From: Armillaria gallica
Lineage: Eukaryota; Basidiomycota; Agaricomycetes; Agaricales; Physalacriaceae
Reading direction: 5' to 3'
Assembly (NCBI GenBank): GCA_037576215.1
Contig: JBANDB010000003.1
Span: 3,534,001 to 3,598,000 of the forward strand
Length of the DNA stretch: 64,000 nucleotides
Shown here: piece by piece, positions 58,118 through 64,000 of the stretch
How positions within the stretch are numbered: position 1 is the stretch's first letter
Layout: each line of letters starts with the position of its first letter
Translations under genes and position numbers: made by a program
Notes under the pieces: generated by a model
What the model was told of the DNA's origin: nothing
Seen by the model: the letters and a program-made list of their open reading frames with translations, nothing else
Databases searched by the model: none

Positions 58118-58719
58118 CTAGGCCGCTTTATCAGACTGATTCTGCCGCACAAAAAGCTGCTTTGCACTAGCAGCCTTGGCGACTTCATGAACAGATAGAT
58201 GGACATCCCAGACACTGTAAGAGTTAGACCAAACATCTTGCGGTAAGTAGGGAATGACTGCGCTTGACCAGGCCCTAACCAATGGGAATTCAATGTGGTA
58301 TCTGTGTACAGCAGTCCGGGAAACGGTCCCGAGATTTTGTGGTAGAGGGATCCGGAACGACAGAGACGTTCAAGAAGCAATGACCGGAAGAGAAGGACGG
58401 TCAAACGAAGCCGCAGGCGTTGCTATGCTTTTGAGAAGAAGAGAGGTGCCCGCAGTGTATCATTCAGCGTTGCGTGCTGCAAGTTCGTCAAGTGACACAT
58501 CTTCCAACGAGTTGTTGGTGGGAATGAAAGTAAAAGGCTGCAATTTCATTTGTACCATGCACCAGTCGTTTAATAAGAGAACAGACGGATGTCTGTGTGC
58601 CGTGCAAGCCAAGAGTCCCAGAAGTAGAGCCGGGAGGACGGCTGACCTAGTTGTAGTGGTGAAGGTGGGATGCTAAGTACGTTCGACTCGGAATTCAAAT
58701 TGAATTCGATTCACGTCAT
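58118..58719 (-). CDS. Small secreted-type gene of uncertain structure
   Basis: From ATG 58719, a 5-base first exon joined at 58646 gives a signal-peptide-like start (MTSAVLPALLLGLLACTAH), followed by LQPFTFIPTNNSLEDVSLDE and LAARNAE. The same frame then meets TGA at 58462-58460, continues open, meets a second TGA at 58372-58370, and runs to TAG at 58118 (ending AKQLFVRQNQSDKAA). A good intron with a CTAAC branch site (58279-58215) would instead join another frame (TDTTLNSH) to VWDVHLSVHEVAKAA. I cannot decide between a 64-residue protein, a multi-exon gene, or a pseudogene. No family recognised. Confidence 0.35.
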
Positions 58720-59512
58720 CGACGATAGGGGTTAACGATGGTAAACTTGTAATCCGAGTCGTTTTCAACACAGTAGACGATGATTATTTTCAAGTTAGAC
58801 ATTTATATTCTGGAGATGCGTTTTTGACAAGAGGTACCAGATACGGAATGATCCTCTCGTCCGTTTCGGAAATGAGATGCGGTTGCAACAAGTCAGACAG
58901 TGCGATGTCGGACATCCAGCTTCCAGATTGATATTTGCGTATGTAGATAAGTAGCAAAATCTGGTGTCATATGCGCTTCTCAGTAGTACATTTATCTTCA
59001 ATCTCTGCAAATCAGATTCCATGCGATAATGTTCACTGTGAGAACTGAAACTGAAGGGCCGGGCTGAAGTCAGTTGCTTGCGACTACTGGCACCGATCTG
59101 GCCAGATAATTGTTATTATTAAAGTATACGCATCATGATGACAATGAGACGGCGTCAAGTTACCAGTCAAGATCCTCGAAAGATCCTTCCCGAGGCAAGG
59201 CTGAGGGAGGCCGGAAAGGTAAGTACCATAAGTACTCAGAGTGATCAAAAAATATGAAGAAAATGGTACAGATAGTCCAAGAAGCCAGGAGCATCAGCAA
59301 GCCCGTCAAGGACTTGCAAGTCAAATGTGAAAACAAAAACGATCGAGGCCTCGATCGACAACTTGAAGTTCGACTCGGAAGTAATGACCGAAGCCGGCTA
59401 TAGCAAACAGTTCGGAGGCCGCAGCCATCCATGACGGTCATCACACTCCGATATCGACCATTACTTCTCCTTCCCACTTTTCCCTATATCACAATTCAGG
59501 ACGGGCTCCGTA
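58720..59512. other. Spacer upstream of the NoxR-like gene
   Basis: 793 bp. A minus-strand frame of 105 codons (59160-59477) is Arg/Ser/Leu-rich and has no motif. No gene supported. Confidence 0.4.
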
Positions 59513-61212
59513 ATGGCCCTAGCTGCTTTGAAGACGGAGCTTAGGATATGGAACGCGGCACTGGCTGCACATGATGCGAAAAACTTTGCTGAGGCTCTGG
59601 TGCTGTTCCAGGCGAGTTGAGATGACCTTTTTCAGCGTTTCTGAGACTTACATCGGCAGTAGGAGATTGCTGATACGGCGAGAATTTGGGTAAATATGGG
59701 CTTGATACAGCGAAGAATGAAGAATTACAACGAAGCGGTCAAGTCCTTGACCAGGGCAATTGCGTTAGATCCGTCCTTGGTGCTTGCGTGCGTCGTGTCA
59801 CCTGCATTGCTGCAGCCAGCTCACTGCCATCTCTACTCAGGTACTATGAACGTGGCGTATGCTATCACGCGCTGAACAAGCTCTCCAAGGCGCTGGACGA
59901 CTTTACCGAGGCCGAATCACGAATGAAAGGAAGCAGCGTGGTGTCCGTTTTGCTGTCTGCTCTACCAGCGTCCGTCTTACCATTAAAATACAGGCACTAC
60001 GATGAACTTGGCCTTGCTTTCTCTCTTCATCTTGCAGAAGTCCAATTCAATAAAGGCTGCGTGCTGATACGACAAGGCCGGCAATCAGAGGGCATCGCGA
60101 CTCTGCAGAAGACCATCTTTCTCAAAGCCTTGCATGCTGATCGTGTCATACAAGGTGTGCACGCCGACTCTAGTAGAATCATTCCGCTGCTGAGAGTGGT
60201 GAGTCTTCTTTCGTGCTCCCCTGATTTAGCCCTGGCCACCTGGCCGCTTTACTTCCACATTGTTATTTAATACCCTCTTTCTTTTCTGACCCTCATTAAC
60301 AGCCCCTTGGGATACTGTATCGACCCACCGACAGTAAAATCAAGTTCCTGGAAGAATACGACATGGACAGCTATACCTATGGCGACGAGAAATTTACCAC
60401 ATCCCCTCGCAAGGGTTCCGGCTCGTTCTACAGCCACAGATCCGACACCTCCAGCACCTGCGCCCCGAGCGTTGATAGTTTCCCCTCATCTCCTAAGAAG
60501 TGGGGCTATCATCGTCGACACACTTCAGAATCATCGTCGCCCACTACACAGCTCAGTCGGACAGAGCTTAACAAAGTGATGGGGGCCGACATGGTGACGC
60601 CAACAACAGATATCACTACGATACCCTGTGCAGGTCTACGTATCTCACACGGCAAACTAGCGGGTCTCATGGGCTGGCGATTCGCCGTTGAGCTTGACAC
60701 ATCACCGAGCTCAAAATACAGCGGCACCCCACGGAACTCTGTCGTTACCAACTTCATTCTCGATACGGGTATCGGAAAGTCGCATGTCCCGCCTGATACC
60801 CTGATAGCTTTGGGATATTCTGCGAGCTTAAAACGTGAGTGGCCTAGCCTTCTTCGTTGCTCGTCTGATGGATCATGGTACAGCCGGAGCCGAGGTGGCA
60901 TTGAGAATACAGGGGATCCGGACTAAATGTGTGATCGCACATGAAGGAGAAGCTGGGAGGTTGTGCGGGCAGTTCTTGTCCTCGGGATCTCTCACCCTTT
61001 ACTTTGATACCAAGTTAGATGCCCCCGTGCTTTACGGTGAGCATCTTCAATTGCGTAAATGTTATCGATACTCATCCCTTGCAGTTGCCGATGACAATCC
61101 AGATGCTGCCAGCATCCCTCGGACAATCCAGCCTCTCTCGTCACCAAGATTATCATTGAAAGCCGCTGTAAATGCTCTGCTTGCATTTCGTATTCCACGA
61201 TCTTCAACATGA
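59513..61212 (+). CDS. NoxR/p67phox-like TPR protein with C-terminal retropepsin-like region
   Basis: The N-terminal half follows the TPR domain of p67phox and fungal NoxR, the activator that links Rac to NADPH oxidase. It runs MALAALKTELRIWNAALAAH, IADTARIWVNMGLIQRRMKN, EAVKSLTRAIALDPSLVLA, YYERGVCYHALNKLSKALDD, HYDELGLAFSLHLAEVQFNK, then PLGILYRPTDSKIKFLEEYD, which matches the conserved VGVVYRP segment after the TPRs. The PB1 or SH3 ends of known homologs are not seen. Instead, after a Ser-rich linker, the chain continues as LAGLMGWRFAVELDTSPSS, FILDTGIGKSHVPPDTLIAL and VALRIQGIRTKCVI, like a retropepsin-type aspartic protease half. One exon spans from PLGILYRP through the DTG box, so the fusion is not a gene-joining artefact. 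The first intron appears to start with GC (59612). Confidence 0.82.
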
Positions 61213-61735
61213 GCACCATTTTCTCTGGGAATGTGGATATGACATTATACCTCATGGATGAACTCTTAGTTATTTATTTTGCGACGACCCTATAAGGAAA
61301 AAATTGTAGACTCTGGTAGCCTGTGTAACGGATAAATTTAATGCATACGAATTTACGATCACGATCATCGCCTATTTTTGTCAGTTACAACATCAACACA
61401 AATATCTTTACCAATCACTATCACTGGACCCTATACACAACGTTAATAGAGTCGTTTTTCTCATGGCTTATCTTTCTCAGTCTTCGGTATTATCTTGACT
61501 GCTATCTAATACTAGGCCCCTCGAAGTCAATATTGCGATGTCTTGGTTATGTGTGTTTGTCTTCTTGCATCTGTTACCTTTTTGATTCTCATTCAACTAC
61601 CAAGTGGGACAGTTTGTGGGCGGTCCTCCGACTCTGGACGACACTCTTATCATTCCACATGGCGCTAGGAAAGAATATCGCAATAAAAGTCTCAAGTTCG
61701 ATGGGACAAACGAATCCCCTCCTCGCAAGGACAGG
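61213..61735. other. Spacer before the amidase
   Basis: 523 bp, AT-rich. The frame of the amidase extends upstream to a GTG at 61604, but no ATG supports it; an extra 5' exon cannot be excluded. Confidence 0.4.
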
Positions 61736-63817
61736 ATGAAGGTCGCTTTGGCATTGGTGCTCGCATTCTCGCTCCTGATATCAGGATATTATGCAAGCCC
61801 TTCGCCACGGAGTTTGGGTAAAAGCTCTTTCCCAGATCTCTATGAGGCATCTGTGTTGGAGTTGCAGGATGGCTTGGATGCAGGACGTTTCACCAGCGTT
61901 GACCTAATCAAGGTGTGATTTCAATTGGTCTCGCTCCTTCAGAAGCAGCTACAACGAATTATAGGCATATTTTGCGCGAATCGATGAAGTCAACCTCCAA
62001 GGACCTGAGCTTCGCGCTGTGATTGAAACGAACCCGTCGGCGTTGGCCCAGGCGGCGGAAATGGACGTTGAAAGAGCCATACTCGGAAAAAGAAGTGGGT
62101 TACACGGAATTCCTATTCTCTTGAAGGTGTGTCGTCCTGGTGTGGTTATATACCATCATTGACGTGTCTTGCAGGACAATATTGCCACTGTTGCTTCGGA
62201 AGGTAGTATCTATCTCTTTTCAAAATGCCAGACTTACATTGGTCGCACAGGGATGAACACCACAGCAGGCTCATTTAGTCTGCTCGATTCCATAGTTCCC
62301 GAAGATGCTGGCGTAGTCAAAAGGCTTCGCAAAGCAGGCGCCATAATACTTGGCAAAGCCAACCTCTCTGAATTTGCTCATTTCCGCGGACGCCTAGCAT
62401 CAGGCTGGTCCGGGCGGGGTGGACAATCAAAGGGTGCATACTTTCCTGGTGCAGATCCGTGTGGCTCGTCCTCGGGATCTGGCATAGCAGCGTCGATTGG
62501 TCTAGCGGCAGTGACGCTCGGCAGCGAGACAGATGGAAGCATCACCTGCCCAGCGAGCCAGAACAACGTTGCCGGTATTAAACCAACAGTGGGCTTGACA
62601 TCGAGGGCCGGAGGTGGGTAAATGAACTTGGATGCGGCAAGTGATCAGACTAAACCCAAGATTTCATAGTGATACCTATTTCATCCCACCAGGACACCAT
62701 TGGTCCTATAACGCGTTCAGTGACAGACGCTGCTATTGTGTTATCCGTGATCGCAGGCAAGGATCCTAACGATAATTTCACTCTGGCACAACCACCTTTC
62801 GTCCCGGATTACACCCAAGCACTTAGAAAGGGCGCTCTCGCTGGCAAGCGAATCGGTGTTCCCAGAAAGGTTTTCCTCGACCCCTCGTTGGCAGGATTGG
62901 ATCAACCGGTCTTGGACGCGTTTGAAGACGCTCTTAAGACAATCAAGCTCCTCGGAGCAACTGTGGTAGATCCCGCAGATCTTCCCTCGGCAGAGGATAT
63001 CCTTAGGTCTAACAATGAGTCTATTGTATTAGACGTGGATTTCAAGGTACCGTTGCTTCATCGCGACCACCATTTGATTGACTCATTGGGCAAAGATTGA
63101 ACTGAATAGATATTTTGCTGGCCTAATTAAGAATCCTTCTGGTGTGCGCACTCTTGCCGACCTGATCAAATTCAACGATGATCACCCCGACCTGGAGGAA
63201 CCAACTAATTTCACCGATCAGTCTGAGCAAGTGTTCAGTTGTTACATTTTACCAAAGACCCCTTCTGAAGGATTTGTTAGGTTGATAGAATCCGAAGCCA
63301 CTAGCGGTTTCAACGCCGCCTACTTCAACGCTCTATCTATCGATCGAGAGCTCGGCGGAAGTATGGGTATCGATGCCGCCCTGAAAGAGTTTGACCTGGA
63401 CGCGCTAGTTCTTCCCTCTCAAGGATTCACGACTACCATTGCAGGCGAGTTTCAACGCCTCAGCCCCTTCCCAGGAACTGATGGTCCCTCAGCTATCGTT
63501 GGATACCCCATTGTGACCGGTAAGGCTGAAACTCGTAAACTTTCGTTCCTGACTTTCTTTTAGTCCCCTTGGGGTTCTATCCTGACAACTTCACTATCGA
63601 AAGTGCTGGTCCTGAGACCGTTTATCCGGCACCTGGAGTCCCATTTGGCTTGTCATTCTTCGCTTCGGCATTCTCGGAGTTCGACCTGATTGGATATGCT
63701 TTTGCATTCGAGCAGCAGACTCACACGAGGCTTACGAGAAAGGCTTTCCCGGAAGCCATTCCGTCTACACAGCTCCAGGACATTGTAGGAAACCGTATTC
63801 CGAGGCATGTGTCGTAG
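61736..63817 (+). CDS. Amidase-signature enzyme with signal sequence
   Basis: Ser-Ser-Lys hydrolase of the amidase signature family. The start at 61736 is followed at once by a hydrophobic helix (VALALVLAFSLLISGYY), a signal peptide or anchor. Catalytic elements: GIPILLKDNIAT (general-base lysine), GADPCGSSSGSGIAASIG (first serine, Gly-rich signature) and SETDGSITCPASQNNVAGIK (nucleophile serine). Further blocks: PITRSVTDAAIVLSVIAGKD, RIGVPRKVFLD, IESEATSGFNAAYFNAL and GFYPDNF, ending PGVPFGLSFFASAFSEFDLI. About eight exons. The join FTDQ/LIESEAT requires a GTCTGA donor, which is weak; reading through it instead inserts about 17 residues in frame. Substrate unknown. Similar secreted fungal amidases are common. 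Confidence 0.88.
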
Positions 63818-64000
63818 GTTTGGCCTACTATGCGCAGTATACAGTGTATACTGCATTTTTACTCCAACCAGTTGCTTCCCATTTTGACAATGTCGCATCC
63901 CTCTTGCGTATTCTCCAGATTAACGTGCCCATAACGAGTCGAAAAGTTCACTTACTCTGAAACAGAGATATATATGGCTTGCTATCGCGCGCCTATCTAA
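63818..64000. other. Right flank, no gene seen
   Basis: Presumed 3' region of the amidase gene. It includes a 9-bp inverted repeat with a 3-base loop at 63834-63854 (GCAGTATAC/GTATACTGC). Confidence 0.45.

Noticed and set aside
58254..58676. 140-codon plus-strand frame
   Set aside because: It is antisense to the candidate secreted gene on the minus strand, begins and ends arbitrarily, and has no motif; it mirrors the open minus frame.
1..64000. CRISPR arrays, bacterial operons, integrated phage or complete transposons
   Set aside because: The window is eukaryotic with spliceosomal introns; no spaced direct repeats, transposase or terminal repeats were seen.

Overview
The window is nuclear DNA from a filamentous basidiomycete, most probably an Agaricomycete. 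Nearly every gene is broken by several introns of about 40-75 bases with GT..AG ends, genes lie on both strands with short spacers, and the gene set is typical of mushroom-forming fungi: a laccase-type multicopper oxidase, binuclear zinc-cluster regulators, a delta-12 desaturase, a Spo7-like protein, Urc4, and many Ser/Pro-rich proteins. I rebuilt exons by hand from splice sites, frame continuity and family motifs. Where exon lengths were summed they close to whole codons.

Layout. 0.5-1.4 kb: acyl-CoA thioesterase (-). 3.3-8.3 kb: tandem pair of Zn2Cys6 regulators (+) with the same exon plan. 8.6-10.2 kb: EH-like/NPF protein (+). 11.8-15.2 kb: amidohydrolase and PQ-loop membrane protein (both -); the latter is head-to-head (121 bp) with a Spo7-like protein (+, to 16.3 kb). 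18.3-20.4 kb: Ser/Pro-rich protein (-). 21.7-24.2 kb: laccase-like protein (+). 24.7-26.5 kb: SEC61 alpha (+), convergent with the desaturase (27.0-29.0 kb, -). 29-32.7 kb: no gene seen. 32.7-34.6 kb: secreted phosphatase-fold-like protein and a small nuclear-type protein (+). 34.9-40.2 kb: divergent pair of transporters (monocarboxylate type -, sucrose/alpha-glucoside type +). 40.4-44.5 kb: URC4, a small unidentified gene and histidinol-phosphatase (all -). 45.0-45.7 kb: three diverged ~300-bp tandem repeats. 45.8-48.4 kb: 859-residue acidic protein (+). 48.8-49.8 kb: thymidylate synthase (+). 49.9-52.4 kb: ETF-ubiquinone oxidoreductase (-), divergent from an M20 peptidase (52.9-55.1 kb, +). 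55.7-57.9 kb: membrane-anchored aspartic protease (+). 58.1-58.7 kb: ambiguous small gene (-). 59.5-61.2 kb: NoxR/p67phox-like TPR protein with an added retropepsin-like domain (+). 61.7-63.8 kb: membrane-anchored amidase (+).

The genes do not form one pathway; this is ordinary core and accessory chromosome. The most unusual items are the laccase-like protein that has lost both histidine pairs of its first two copper motifs while keeping the other two motifs, and the NoxR-like protein fused to a retropepsin-like region. The repeat block, the 13-base microexon inside the zinc cluster, the GC-AG intron of the histidinol-phosphatase, and the 58-kb gene with two in-frame TGA codons also merit a second look.
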